From contig NZ_CP135529.1 of assembly GCF_032401055.1 (NCBI RefSeq), positions 1,178,001 to 1,242,000 of the forward strand: DNA of 64,000 bases. Reading direction: 5' to 3'. The translations under genes were made by a program, and so were the position numbers. Below are positions 23,253-32,800 of this stretch, in pieces. The stretch comes from Tardiphaga sp. 709. GTDB lineage: Bacteria > Pseudomonadota > Alphaproteobacteria > Rhizobiales > Xanthobacteraceae. Position 1 is the first letter of the stretch; each line of letters begins with the position of its first letter. The notes under the pieces were generated by a model. The model saw only the letters and a program-made list of their open reading frames with translations. It did no database searches and had not been told where the DNA came from.

Positions 23253-23681
23253 CTAGCGCGTCATTTTCTCCATCTCGGGGAACGGCGCATAGGTGGCGCC
23301 GGCACACGCCTCTGCGACATTGTCGACGATCCGATCGAGCCGCTTGTCCACATAGGACACCGCCTTCTCCTGCGGCGCCGTGTATCGGCCATCGAAATCC
23401 TTCGCCGTATAGCGCACGCAACTGACATAGCGCAGACGACCGCCCACGGTGCGTTGCACCGGTTCCGCCATCATGGCGTCGCGGACACCGACGGGATTGT
23501 TCAGATAGGTCTTGAAGAACGCCAGCAGATCGACGCGATAATTGGTCGGAAATGGCTGCGCGGCAACGCCCTGATCATCCGTGAAGCTGATGCCACCGGC
23601 GCCGCCTCCTCCGCATGCTGCAAGCCAAAGCGGCAGCATTACCGCTGCCCGTCTCAAAGATATCCCCAAATGCCGTCTCAT
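23253..23681 (-). CDS. Putative lipoprotein
   Basis: This 142-residue protein has a lipobox LAAC at residues 20-23, followed by GGGGAGG, a typical lipoprotein linker. The mature part contains NNPVGVRDAMMAEPVQ and a cysteine pair (SCVRYTAKDFDGRY, and NVAEACAGATY). A similar domain is found in uncharacterised rhizobial lipoproteins. The function is unknown. Confidence 0.7.
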   Translation of the reverse strand: MRRHLGISLRRAAVMLPLWLAACGGGGAGGISFTDDQGVAAQPFPTNYRVDLLAFFKTYLNNPVGVRDAMMAEPVQRTVGGRLRYVSCVRYTAKDFDGRYTAPQEKAVSYVDKRLDRIVDNVAEACAGATYAPFPEMEKMTR

Positions 23682-23902
23682 CCGTCGTGCCGTCTCAATT
23701 ACGCAAGCGTGTCCCCGTCATGCCTGTCCTAGACGGTTCGCTCCGGAATTGGAATTCGCATCTCGGTGACGGACCCACACAAACGAACCGGCCTGCCGCA
23801 CCTCAGGGATGTTATGCATCCCAGGAGATAGGTGCAGCAGGCCGGCCGTTGAAACTCCGCGATCGCGACTGGGCAATATGAGGCCGCGACCGCGGAGCCC
23901 CC

Positions 23903-24187
23903 TCAGCCGCGCTTGTGCACGACTGTGGTCTGGATGGCGGTGTGCTTGTGAACTTTGTGAACGCTCATCTTCTTGTGGAAGCGATGATGAGGACGGGCAT
24001 GGCGGTGATGATGGCGGACCATTTTCGCATTTGCGTTCAGCACGCCGGGCTTGGCCTGCACCTTGTTATCGGCCGACGTCACCGGCTTGGTGATCGGCGC
24101 CGGCGTGGTCTTGGCGATACCGGCAGCCATCGCGGGAGCGGCAAGCATGGAAACTACGATCAACGCGGTGGAAATTTTCTTCAACAT
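23903..24187 (-). CDS. Small exported His/Lys-rich protein
   Basis: ATG 24187 has ACAGGAGACG upstream and gives 94 residues. A signal peptide ends at AMA-AG. The C-terminal half is dominated by histidine (RHHHRHARPHHRFHKKMSVH and onwards). Metal or nucleic-acid binding is plausible but unproven. It is divergent from the TPR gene at 24480. Confidence 0.6.
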   Translation of the reverse strand: MLKKISTALIVVSMLAAPAMAAGIAKTTPAPITKPVTSADNKVQAKPGVLNANAKMVRHHHRHARPHHRFHKKMSVHKVHKHTAIQTTVVHKRG

Positions 24188-24479
24188 GGTCGTCTCCTGT
24201 CGGTCTCGATCACGAAGTTGACCGGTCGGTTGGCCGGGCTTGTCGATCAATGCAGTCAGACTAGCGACGCTGCGCTGAACCCACTCTGAGGAAGCCGGAC
24301 AGGCTTCGTTCATCTCGGTGACATCCTCGTCATGATCGCTGGGTCAGGCGTCCTGCCCCAAGTCTGCTGCCACAAGTCTGCTCCCCACGTCGGCACAAGC
24401 GGGAATGAACACCCACGTCCGGTGTTCACAACCTGAGACTTCCGTGTCAGATTATTGCTGTTGCAAACAGGAGCGCTGC

Positions 24480-25040
24480 ATGACCCACCTCGCGATCAGG
24501 CTGACGACGCTGGCAATGTTTTCCGTGGCCGTTGCCGCCACGCCCTCGTTGACCCCGGCCTATGCCGCAGGCGGCGATACGCCTTCCGCACCGCCGGCGT
24601 CCGACACCAAGGGCACCAAGGACAAGAAGAAGAAAACCGAGACCAGGAATCCGAACAGCGAGAATACCGCGTTCCTCGCCAACTATCGCGCTGCCTATGC
24701 CACGGTCTATGACAAGCAGGACTACACGGCCGCCATCGCGCAGCTCAAGGCGCTAGGCCAGGACGACCGCGCCGATGTCGCCAACCTGATCGGCTACTCC
24801 TATCGCAAGCTCGGCGACTACAAGGTCTCGCAGATCTGGTACGAGCGCGCGCTGAAGGCCGACCCCGCCCATGTCCGCACCTGGCAGTATTACGGCTTGT
24901 GGCAGGTCGAACAGGGCAACCGCGATCAGGCGCAGTATCATCTCAACAAGATTGCTTCGCTGAGCGGCAAAGATTCAGCCGAATATAAATCGCTCGCTGC
25001 TGCGCTGGAAAAGGCGCCCGGCTCCGGTCCCACCTACTGA
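24480..25040 (+). CDS. Exported TPR-repeat protein
   Basis: This 186-residue protein from ATG 24480 is preceded by AACAGGAGC. The signal peptide ends at AYA-AG near residue 30. A Lys-rich linker (KGTKDKKKKTETRN) leads to two to three tetratricopeptide repeats (YDKQDYTAAIAQLKALGQDD, NLIGYSYRKLGDYKVSQIWY). It is a periplasmic scaffold protein, partner unknown. It is transcribed towards the hydrolase at 25156 and may share its transcript. Confidence 0.8.
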   Translation: MTHLAIRLTTLAMFSVAVAATPSLTPAYAAGGDTPSAPPASDTKGTKDKKKKTETRNPNSENTAFLANYRAAYATVYDKQDYTAAIAQLKALGQDDRADVANLIGYSYRKLGDYKVSQIWYERALKADPAHVRTWQYYGLWQVEQGNRDQAQYHLNKIASLSGKDSAEYKSLAAALEKAPGSGPTY

Positions 25041-25155
25041 TCCCGTTCGCGGATCGGTCAGCCGGCGCAGTCCTTCGGATTGTGCCGGCTTTGTTATGGC
25101 TGAGAGATCAGCTCATATTCGCGGCTGCGACGCTCTCCTCACATTGAGACCTCTG

Positions 25156-26544
25156 ATGGATCCCTGGCTGAAGCCCGCGCTCGACTACATCCACGACTGG
25201 CTCTCATTCCAGATGGCAACGACGCAGCAACCCGGCTGCCTCGTGGCCATCGCGCATCGCGGCAAGATCGTCGCTGAATATGCCTTCGGTCACGCCGACC
25301 TCGCGACCGGCGAGAAGCTGACGCCGCGGCATCGCTTCCGGATCGCCTCGCATTCGAAAAGCTTCACATCTGCCGGACTGATGAAGCTCCGCGAACAACG
25401 CAAATTGCGCCTCGACGATCCCGTTGGCGACCATGTGAAAGGCCTGCATCCGCAGGTCGCTGCAACGACGATCGGACAACTACTGTCGCATAGCGCCGGC
25501 CTCACGCGCGACGGCGTCGATGCCGGGCAGTTCATCGACAGCCGCCCCTATCTCGACAAGAAGGAGCTATTGTCCGAGCTGCAGCAACCGCTCGCGATTG
25601 CGCCCGGCACGCGGCTGAAATATTTCAACCATGGCTTTGGCCTGCTCGGCCTCGTCATCGAAGCTGTCACCGGCGAGCCCTATCGCGACTGGATCAGGCG
25701 CGAGATCATTGATGCGGTCGGCCTGCGCGAGACCCAACCCGACATGCCGCTGACAAAGGGCGCGCCCCTCGCGCAAGGTCATACGCCGCGGCTTCCGCTC
25801 GACCGCCGTCTGGTCATTCCCGGCGACACGCCGTGCCACGCCATCACGCCTGCCGCGGGCTTCGTCAGCACCGCAGCCGACATCGCGCGCTTCTTCGCGG
25901 AGCTTGCACCCAATGCAAAGCACAGCGTGCTGTCTGCGGCGGGCCGGCGTGAGATGACACGGCGGCACTGGCGCAATCCGCACGCAACTATCGAGAGCTA
26001 TTACGGCCTCGGCACTATGAACGGCACCACCGCCGGCTGGGACTGGTTCGGCCACAATGGCGGGTTTCATGGCTATATCTCGCGCACCGCCGTGATACCG
26101 GCCTGCGAGCTGACGATCTCGGTTTTCACCAATGCCACCGACGGCTGGGCACCCATCTGGGTTGATGGCGCCGTGCATATCCTGCGCGCATTCGCCCAGC
26201 GCGGCGCGCCGCAAAAGCGCGTCCGCGACTGGACGGGACGCATGTGGACCTCATGGAGCGCGTTTGATCTGGTGCCCATCGGAGACCGGGTGCTGGTCGC
26301 CACGCCTCAGGCGATCAATCCCTTCATGGACGTCGCCGAGATCGAGGTGACCGGCAAGGACAAGGGCACGATCGCCGCGGCCGCGGGTTATTCCAGTTAT
26401 GGGGAAGCAGTCCGGAGGGTCCGTGGCAAGACCGGGAAAGTGACCGAGGTTTGGCTCGCCGGCAGCAAATTAAGGCCCGAAAAGGCGGTCGCGGAGGAGC
26501 TGACCCGCAAATATGGAGCAACCGGGCGCCGCTCGCCCCGTTAA
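25156..26544 (+). CDS. Beta-lactamase-fold serine hydrolase (class C / EstB-like)
   Basis: This 462-residue protein has the serine beta-lactamase-like domain with the SxxK motif in RIASHSKSF (Ser65, Lys68), the YxN-type motif in LKYFNHGFGLLG and a third motif HNGGFHG. No signal peptide is seen, so a cytosolic esterase or peptidase is more likely than a beta-lactamase. ATG 25156 starts just before the domain, and an upstream ATG at 25096 is also in frame. Confidence 0.82.
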   Translation: MDPWLKPALDYIHDWLSFQMATTQQPGCLVAIAHRGKIVAEYAFGHADLATGEKLTPRHRFRIASHSKSFTSAGLMKLREQRKLRLDDPVGDHVKGLHPQVAATTIGQLLSHSAGLTRDGVDAGQFIDSRPYLDKKELLSELQQPLAIAPGTRLKYFNHGFGLLGLVIEAVTGEPYRDWIRREIIDAVGLRETQPDMPLTKGAPLAQGHTPRLPLDRRLVIPGDTPCHAITPAAGFVSTAADIARFFAELAPNAKHSVLSAAGRREMTRRHWRNPHATIESYYGLGTMNGTTAGWDWFGHNGGFHGYISRTAVIPACELTISVFTNATDGWAPIWVDGAVHILRAFAQRGAPQKRVRDWTGRMWTSWSAFDLVPIGDRVLVATPQAINPFMDVAEIEVTGKDKGTIAAAAGYSSYGEAVRRVRGKTGKVTEVWLAGSKLRPEKAVAEELTRKYGATGRRSPR

Positions 26545-26666
26545 CGATGCGGCGCTCCCTGCAGCCCGGCCGTCTCAAAGACCTGCTATCCTTTCGCTCG
26601 ACAAGCCCCAGCGAGGTCGGCTAGACGACCCCGCGCAATCACACAGCATGAGCCGGCGATCCCCTG

Positions 26667-27446
26667 ATGAACCCGTCCAAGCGCTATGACCGGATCGCCT
26701 TCGTGGCCAGCACCAGTGCGGAAGCGCAGGCAGCGCTCGATCAGCTGACACAGCTCTATGGCAATGCCGATCCGGAGACCGCCGACATCATCGTCGCGCT
26801 GGGTGGCGACGGGTTGATGCTGAAGACGCTGCACGACTTCATGCGCACTGGCAAACCGATCTACGGCATGCATCGCGGCACCGTCGGTTTTCTGATGAAC
26901 GAGTTCTCAACGCATGATCTGCATCCGCGCCTCGCCGCGGCGCGCGAGACGTTGATCAATCCCCTGCTCATGCGCGCCACGGACGTCCATGGCGGCGTAC
27001 ACATCCATCACGCCATCAACGAGGTCTCGCTGTTTCGCCAGACGCATCAACTGGCGCGCCTGCGCATCCTCATCGATGAACGCGAACGGATGGCCGAACT
27101 TGCCGCCGATGGCATTCTAGTTGCGACGCCCGCCGGCTCCACCGCCTATAACCTGTCGGCGCAGGGACCGATCCTGCCGATCAATGCCGCGCTGCTGGCG
27201 CTGACGCCGATCAGCGCGTTCCGCCCGCGGCGCTGGCGCGGCGCGCTGCTTCCCAATACGGCGATCGTCGCCATCGAGGTGCTGGAAGGCGAAAAGCGCC
27301 CGGTGGCCGCCGTCGCCGACAACGAGGAAGCCCGCGACGTCCGGCGGGTCGAAATCATCTCCGACAAGTCGATTTCGATGCGCATGATGTTCGACCCCGG
27401 CCACAGCCTGGAAGAACGCATCCTGAGCGAACAATTCGGATATTGA
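26667..27446 (+). CDS. nadK: NAD kinase
   Basis: The 259-residue protein shows the NAD kinase motif GGDG in [16 protein letters not shown] and the NE motif in HHAINEVSL. The second signature is [20 protein letters not shown], and the C-terminal [10 protein letters not shown] loop is also present. It phosphorylates NAD to NADP in the cytosol. It precedes a CheY-like gene by 87 bp. Confidence 0.95.
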   Translation: MNPSKRYDRIAFVASTSAEAQAALDQLTQLYGNADPETADIIVALGGDGLMLKTLHDFMRTGKPIYGMHRGTVGFLMNEFSTHDLHPRLAAARETLINPLLMRATDVHGGVHIHHAINEVSLFRQTHQLARLRILIDERERMAELAADGILVATPAGSTAYNLSAQGPILPINAALLALTPISAFRPRRWRGALLPNTAIVAIEVLEGEKRPVAAVADNEEARDVRRVEIISDKSISMRMMFDPGHSLEERILSEQFGY

Positions 27447-27533
27447 GGCGCCTGCCCGCCTCAACCATTCGTTAAGACGCGGCGCGGTATGGTTAACACC
27501 GGGTAACGGTCCCAGCCCGGTTCGAGCCGCATC

Positions 27534-28079
27534 ATGTTCCGTATCGACTTCAACAAGCTGCGTTTTCTGGTCTGCGACGACAATCCGCACATGCGGCGCA
27601 TCCTGCGCACGCTGCTGCATTCGTTCGGCGCCCGCGAAGTCTATGAGGCCGAGGACGGCGCCACGGCGCTGGAAATGTACAGCCACTATGTGCCCGACAT
27701 CGTGATCGCCGACTGGGCGATGCCGATTTTCGACGGGCTGGAACTGGCACAGATGATCCGGCAGCCGGATTCCAAGGGCAATCCTTACGCGCCGATCATC
27801 ATGCTAACCGGCCATTCCGAAAAGCGCCGCATCACCATGGCGCGCGATGCCGGCGTCACCGAATTTCTGGCCAAGCCGATCTCGGCCAAGGGGCTCTATC
27901 TGCGCATCATGAGCGTGGTCGCGCATCCCCGCCCCTTCATCAAGACGAAGAACTATTTCGGGCCCGACCGCCGCCGCAACACAACCGTCGCCTATATCGG
28001 ACCGGAACGCCGCAATGGCGGTGAAGCCGAGGTTCTGCAGCAGCCGTCGCTGCTGGATAAAGCCCGTGTCACCGGCTAG
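27534..28079 (+). CDS. CheY-like single-domain response regulator
   Basis: The 181-residue protein has one receiver domain (residues 8-125) with Asp15/Asp16, phospho-acceptor Asp60 in IVIADWAMP, Thr92 and Lys114 in FLAKPIS. A 55-residue tail (FGPDRRRNTTVAYIGPERRN) without output domain follows. It is directly followed by an HPt-domain protein, a likely phosphotransfer partner. The pair may act in motility or cell-cycle signalling, which is inference. Confidence 0.9.
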   Translation: MFRIDFNKLRFLVCDDNPHMRRILRTLLHSFGAREVYEAEDGATALEMYSHYVPDIVIADWAMPIFDGLELAQMIRQPDSKGNPYAPIIMLTGHSEKRRITMARDAGVTEFLAKPISAKGLYLRIMSVVAHPRPFIKTKNYFGPDRRRNTTVAYIGPERRNGGEAEVLQQPSLLDKARVTG

Positions 28080-28101
28080 CGCAATGTTCGGAGAAACGAC
28101 C

Positions 28102-28683
28102 ATGGCCAAGAACAAAGCGCCGGCGCCGCCGAAGGTGCAGGCTTTCGCCGATCACCAGGTCATCACGCCGCCGAACACACTGAAGCACGCGATCCGCCGC
28201 GTCATCGATCGCGAACTCGACGATCCCGTGGCGCGCGCCGAACAGGCTCTGGCCAATCTCTCCGGCGAGTTCAAGACCTGGATGCGCAGCGAATGCGACC
28301 GCCTTGCCGCAGCACATGCCGCGATCCTGAAGAAGGGCTTCGATACGCACACCCGCGGTGAGCTGTTTCGCGCCGCTCACGACATCAAGGGCGACGCCTC
28401 GACCTTCGGCTTCCCCGCAGCCGGTGTGGCCGCCGAGAGTCTGTGCCGGATTCTCGAACACGCCCCCGATCTCGATGCGGTGCCGGCGGATCTGATCCAG
28501 CACCATATCGATGCGATCCAGGCGATCGTGCGCGAGCACAACACCATCGAGAAGGCCGGCGTGGCCAACGAACTCAGCGCACGCCTGCGTGCCGTCGCGG
28601 ATGATTATCTGACGCTGGTCAATCGCGATCGGCCGGATCATCTCGAGATGATCTCGGCGCCAAGCATCGTGCCGAAGGAATAG
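28102..28683 (+). CDS. HPt-domain phosphotransfer protein
   Basis: This 193-residue helical protein has the HPt motif FRAAHDIKGDASTFGF, in which His93 should carry the phosphoryl group. It starts 22 bp after the CheY-like gene at ATG 28102. No kinase is encoded nearby, so the signal must come from elsewhere. Confidence 0.88.
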   Translation: MAKNKAPAPPKVQAFADHQVITPPNTLKHAIRRVIDRELDDPVARAEQALANLSGEFKTWMRSECDRLAAAHAAILKKGFDTHTRGELFRAAHDIKGDASTFGFPAAGVAAESLCRILEHAPDLDAVPADLIQHHIDAIQAIVREHNTIEKAGVANELSARLRAVADDYLTLVNRDRPDHLEMISAPSIVPKE

Positions 28684-28727
28684 CGTCGCTCCGCAATTTC
28701 GTTTGATGCGATCGAAACACTCTCCAT

Positions 28728-28834
28728 GTCATGGCCGGGCAGTGCGAAGCAGCTTCGCTTGATGACCCGGCCATCCATCTATTGAAATGCGCTGATGTCG
28801 AACGATGGATGCCCGGCTCAAGGCCGGGCATGAC
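28728..28834. repeat. GTCATGGCCGGG/GCCGGGCATGAC palindromic repeat
   Basis: Two inverted GC-rich hairpins are present: GTCATGGCCGGG with CCCGGCCATCCAT, and ATGGATGCCCGGC with GCCGGGCATGACG. It is the same family as 21473-21559. It sits between the convergent HPt and DUF2336 genes and may also act as a terminator. Confidence 0.7.
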
Positions 28835-28852
28835 GACTGAGATATTTGATGC

Positions 28853-30025
28853 TTACGCCGCGATCAGCTGATACTCGTCGCGTGAATTCGCCTGTTCGGC
28901 CAGTTCATCGCAGAACACACGCGCTTCCTCGCGGGCCGACTCCGTTGCGAAACGCCGCAGCAGGATCAACAGCGGCTCGGACGCCGCCTCATCGGTCTCG
29001 CACACCGTCAACACCCGCTCGACCATGCGACGGCGCAGACGCACAGCGCCACCAACAGAGCCGATGAAACCGATTTCATTGCGCGCAGCGAGAGCGGCGC
29101 GGAAGGCAGGGAATGTCGACTCCGGCAGACCTGCGCGGGCAAGCAATGCGTTCAGCCCGGCACCGACGCCGTCATAGACCAGCGCGGCCACGCGGCTCTG
29201 CGGCAGGCCGGACAGCTCCACCAGCGCCTGGTCGAACAGGTCGAGATTGCCCGACAGCAGGGCGCGGAGGATCAGGCCGACGGTCAGTTGCCCGGTTTCG
29301 CGCAGGTGATGCACGAGATCGCGCATCTCGTCGCCGCGCGAACGTGACGCAATATTGACCGTGGAGCGCGCCATCGCCTCGTCGGCAATGCGCTCGGCAC
29401 GATCCGGCGACAGCCAGTTACGCGCAACGACGAAGCGGGTCAGTGTTTCGGAGAGCTTGGCCACCAGCGCCAGGCGCGTCGTGGCTGGCAGATTGTCAAG
29501 GGCCAGCATCGCTTCGCGGATGGCGGCGAGATGACCGTGACGCTCGACGATACGGTCCCAGGAGAACGGCGCCAGTTCGGCATATGGATTTTCGATGAGT
29601 TCGAGCGCCGCAGCGGCAGAACCGACTTCGGCAATGGCGGCGCAGATCGAGATCGGAAGATTGATGCGGCGCGCGACGGCGCATTGCAGCTCGCTATTCC
29701 CGGTGGCAACGATGTCGACCAGATCGGCATCGATCAGCAGCGGCGAATGTTCGAGCACCGGAAGCGACACACAGGGCTGATCCACCGACAGCGCCTGCAC
29801 GATGGCCGGGGGCGCCGACGGCGCGCGGGCAAACACCTGCGCCATGGCCTGGCGCACCAGCGGCGATGCGTCATCGAGCAGCATCAGCAGCGCGCCTTCG
29901 GCGGCGGCACGGTCGTCGTCTGACAGATCAGAAAAAATCCAGGCCCGCGCCAAAGAGCGCGTTGCCTCTGCCCGCTCGCTGGCTGGAGCGGTCCGTACCC
30001 AACTGATGAACTGCCGAACAATCAT
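28853..30025 (-). CDS. DUF2336 (HEAT-like) protein
   Basis: This 390-residue all-helical protein without signal or membrane span matches the DUF2336 family. It has HEAT-like segments such as LLDDASPLVRQAMAQVFAR and a C-terminal LLRRFATESAREEARVFCDE. The family is restricted to Alphaproteobacteria and is often near flagellar or cell-cycle genes. It is probably a regulatory scaffold. A CtrA-like box lies 75 bp upstream. Confidence 0.82.
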   Translation of the reverse strand: MIVRQFISWVRTAPASERAEATRSLARAWIFSDLSDDDRAAAEGALLMLLDDASPLVRQAMAQVFARAPSAPPAIVQALSVDQPCVSLPVLEHSPLLIDADLVDIVATGNSELQCAVARRINLPISICAAIAEVGSAAAALELIENPYAELAPFSWDRIVERHGHLAAIREAMLALDNLPATTRLALVAKLSETLTRFVVARNWLSPDRAERIADEAMARSTVNIASRSRGDEMRDLVHHLRETGQLTVGLILRALLSGNLDLFDQALVELSGLPQSRVAALVYDGVGAGLNALLARAGLPESTFPAFRAALAARNEIGFIGSVGGAVRLRRRMVERVLTVCETDEAASEPLLILLRRFATESAREEARVFCDELAEQANSRDEYQLIAA

Positions 30026-30326
30026 GGTTCTGCCAGCCTACGCAACAAGATCAACACCGAAACGCGATGCCACTGTCAGAGAAAATAAACCATCTCACTT
30101 AACAAACGGTTCACCATAAGCTTATGGGTTTGTTGAGGTTTTATTAAGGGATCGGACACGCTGGGAAATGTGCGGCCTACCCCGGACGTCTGCCACGCGG
30201 ATAAATCTCCGCGCAATCCGCCATACGGTCGTCGGAAGATAGTAGTGTATTTGAAAGTGTAGTTCAGGCCTGCGGGATCAAATCCGGACTGCGCCACGCC
30301 GCATCCGAATTGCGTTAGCGCACTAC
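30026..30326. other. Intergenic region with palindrome and CtrA-like site
   Basis: No gene is seen here. It contains CCATAAGCTTATGG (30113-30126), a perfect 14-bp palindrome, and the site at 30099. A weak minus-strand frame (30076-30297) has no domain and is not called. Confidence 0.4.
30099..30114. promoter_or_regulatory. CtrA-like box upstream of DUF2336 gene
   Basis: TTAA-CAAACGG-TTCAC matches TTAA-N7-TTAAC with one mismatch. It lies 74 bp upstream of the DUF2336 start. Binding is inferred from the motif only. Confidence 0.35.
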
Positions 30327-31315
30327 CTAACTACTAAAAGTCCCGGCACGATCGCTGAACAGATCGAGCGGCTTGGGCACGCCGACTTCAGGTGCTTTCG
30401 GCAGCGACGTGGACGTCAGTGATGTGCGGTTGCCCCATAATTCCTGCACCGCCGGCGACACAGGTTGCGCACGATCGCCACCCTGGAACAGCGACCGGAA
30501 AATCGGTTGTTCCTGCACGGCTGACGATGACTGATCGGATGCAAAGCTTGCGACCTGCGCAGTGCTCAGATCCGGGAAGCGCGACAGGAAAGTCGCATTG
30601 CTGGATGGCGTCAGTGGCGAGACCGCCTGCGCCGTCACCACGCCCGCGGACGCCATCGCCGTCCGTGTCGCGGTGGAATTCGCAGCACCGTCATAGCGCG
30701 CCGACAGCACCGAATAGACCTGCGACACGCTGCGGGCGCTGCCGCTCTGATCGTAGAAGATCGACCGGTTCGCTGCGGCGGCATTCGGAAACAACGCCGC
30801 GCCCGATGCGCTCGGATTATTCGCCGCATTGTTGATCAGCTTGGAGGCGCCGCTGACGCCCATGAAATGCGCCATATAGAGTTCGGCATCGCTGGGACGA
30901 CGACCGATCTCGCCCGTAAGCTTGAAACCGTTGGACTGCGTCAGCACGCCGGCCATCGCTGAACTCGCGACGGGATCGTCACGCAGTTTCAGGATTTCGG
31001 CCTTCGCAGCCGGATCGTTCACCGAATAACTTCCCGAAGGTGACTTGGTGATGGCGTCGGCATATTTGCCGTAGCCGAGCTGCGTCCCGGCCTCCTTCAC
31101 GGTGCCGAGCCAGGTCTGCTCGATGAACTGGAACAGGCCCTTGGCCGAGGACGTCGAAGCCGTGGCCGAGGGATTGAAATTGATTCCATCTTGGCGGTGG
31201 CGAGCAGATATTCGAAGCTCGTGCCCGTGGTGCCGGCAGCATTCTTGATCGCGCCGGTCACCTGACTGCGCGTTGACGAGAGTGCTGATGCGAGGTTGGT
31301 CGCGTCGACCGCCAT
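30327..31315 (-). pseudogene. Lytic transglycosylase (SLT) gene with frameshift
   Basis: From ATG 31315 the first frame encodes AVDATNLASALSSTRSQVTG, and later SFEYLLATAKMES. The second frame continues exactly where the first leaves the family pattern: NFNPSATASTSSAKGLFQFI, EQTWLGTVKEAG. One base is missing at about 31181/31182 (GAA-TC-AAT, where GAA-TCN-AAT is expected). The catalytic Glu is in MES. Restored, the protein has about 329 residues: an SLT domain and a long Ser/Ala-rich tail. A CtrA-like site is upstream. It may be a real pseudogene or a sequencing error. Confidence 0.75.
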
Positions 31316-31403
31316 AGTGTGGTGCCCCGCTGCCGCGACATGACCACCGGGAATCGTGCCCTGTCAGCCGTGCGGAAGCCGCGGACACAGTGGGACATTC
31401 ATG

Positions 31404-31418
31404 GTTAACGAAACGCTA
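31404..31418. promoter_or_regulatory. CtrA-like box between divergent genes
   Basis: Read on the minus strand it is TTAG-N7-TTAACC, one mismatch from TTAA-N7-TTAAC. It lies between the transglycosylase (minus) and the 31544 gene (plus), 89 bp and 126 bp from their starts. Confidence 0.4.
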
Positions 31419-31543
31419 AGAGGGTTTTGGCGCCCAACACCTCCATCCTTGGTTGCATGTTTTACAGAGCATTAACGCGAGGGTGTTTCCGTATGTGTCT
31501 GACGGAGATCTCGCTCCCGTCGGCAGCGGGAATGGAGATCACG

Positions 31544-32239
31544 ATGGTTGCGGTCGCAAATGGCGCAAACGCGCGTTCGACGTCGGCACAATCGTGGGAC
31601 AAGACGACCCCCGCCGCCCTTGCCTCCGCCAAGCCATCCGCCTCATCCGACAAGCCTGCAGCTGCGCCGGTAGCTCCTGCTGCCTTCGTATCGCTGTCGG
31701 ACCGCGCCAAGGCGATCATCGAAAAGGCCAAGGCCGATCAGGCCGCGACCGAAGGGCTCACCGATACATTCGACGAAATGCTGACAAAGCGGACCGACGC
31801 CCTAGCCGACCGCCTCTCCAAAGCGTTCGAGAAAATGAACATCCCGCCCGAATATGCGACCCACATGAAGGTCGACAAATTTGGCAACGTGACTGCCGAA
31901 GGCCCCTGGAAGGCGAAGATCGAGAAGATGTTCAGCGACGATCCGGCGCTCGCCAAGGAGATGAAGGAAGTCTCGGGCCTGAATGCCCTGAAGGCCGCGC
32001 AAGCTTCGCTCGATCTCTACAACGAGCAGAAAAAATCGACCAATAGCGAAGCGAAACAGGCGGAAGCCTGGAAGAACTACAATCTCCGTTCGATGAACAT
32101 CCAGACCCTGTCTGGCGTCATGACTATGAAGGACGGCAAGCTCCGGTCAGCGGCCGTTGATTACATGGACATGATCGCCGATCCAACCGGCATCAGCGCC
32201 GCCAAATCCCGGCAGGATTTCGCCAGCCGGCTGGCGTGA
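31544..32239 (+). CDS. Conserved helical protein of unknown function
   Basis: ATG 31544 has GGAG six bases upstream and gives 231 residues. An Ala/Pro/Ser-rich start (ASAKPSASSDKPAAAPVAPA) leads to helices (LSDRAKAIIEKAKADQAATE; DEMLTKRTDALADRLSKAFE). The product is soluble, with no signal. It is divergent from the transglycosylase gene under a common CtrA-like site, which may point to a link with flagella or envelope. The function is not recognised. Confidence 0.6.
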   Translation: MVAVANGANARSTSAQSWDKTTPAALASAKPSASSDKPAAAPVAPAAFVSLSDRAKAIIEKAKADQAATEGLTDTFDEMLTKRTDALADRLSKAFEKMNIPPEYATHMKVDKFGNVTAEGPWKAKIEKMFSDDPALAKEMKEVSGLNALKAAQASLDLYNEQKKSTNSEAKQAEAWKNYNLRSMNIQTLSGVMTMKDGKLRSAAVDYMDMIADPTGISAAKSRQDFASRLA

Positions 32240-32257
32240 CCCAAGATCGAAGCCAGT

Positions 32258-32698
32258 TCAGCTTCCGTAGACCGACGCCGGATCGAACACCTTGTCCGCA
32301 TCGATGAACGACACCTTCGCTGCCCCAGCCTCGCCCTTGGTGATCGCGCGGTAGAAACACGAGCGGCGGCCGGTGTGGCAGGCGGCTCCGCCGATCTGCT
32401 CAACCTTGATCCAGATCGCATCCTGGTCGCAATCCATCCGCATCTCGACCACGCGCTGGGTCTTGCCCGAGCTCTCGCCCTTGCGCCATAGCGCCTTGCG
32501 CGAACGGCTGTAATACCAGGCATCGCCGGTTTCGATGGTATTGCGCAGCGCCTCGTCATTCATATGCGCCACCATCAGCACGTCGCCATTCGCCACGTCG
32601 GTCGTCACGACGGTGACGAGACCGGCAGCGTCGAATTTCGGCGTGAGCGCGAGGCCTTCTTCGAGATCATGGCTGTGCGCGTGTGATGTATTGGACAC
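32258..32698 (-). CDS. hisI: Phosphoribosyl-AMP cyclohydrolase
   Basis: The 146-residue monofunctional HisI catalyses the third step of histidine synthesis. Zinc and substrate motifs are visible: [36 protein letters not shown], and [12 protein letters not shown] with two cysteines. The fused HisE domain found in enterics is absent, as usual in Alphaproteobacteria. The His-containing N-terminus ([13 protein letters not shown]) is a lineage feature. folE lies upstream on the same strand. Confidence 0.95.
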   Translation of the reverse strand: MSNTSHAHSHDLEEGLALTPKFDAAGLVTVVTTDVANGDVLMVAHMNDEALRNTIETGDAWYYSRSRKALWRKGESSGKTQRVVEMRMDCDQDAIWIKVEQIGGAACHTGRRSCFYRAITKGEAGAAKVSFIDADKVFDPASVYGS

Positions 32699-32800
32699 TG
32701 AAAATCTCTCACAGTAGTCGTCAAACGAAAATCGGGCGCCTCATGCGCCCGATACTCTAGCAGCAAATCACGGTCGTCGCGCGATCAGCGAGACGTGGGT

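Noticed and set aside
25156-26544. Antibiotic-resistance beta-lactamase
   Set aside because: No signal peptide is seen, and the third motif is HNGG instead of KTG. An esterase or peptidase of the same fold is more likely.
26545-27533. CtrA site before the CheY-like gene
   Set aside because: Half-sites TTAA at 27472 and 27493 are 17 bases apart, so the N7 spacing is not met.
20641-28834. CRISPR array
   Set aside because: The repeats are palindromic, irregular in spacing and have no constant spacer length. No cas gene is present.
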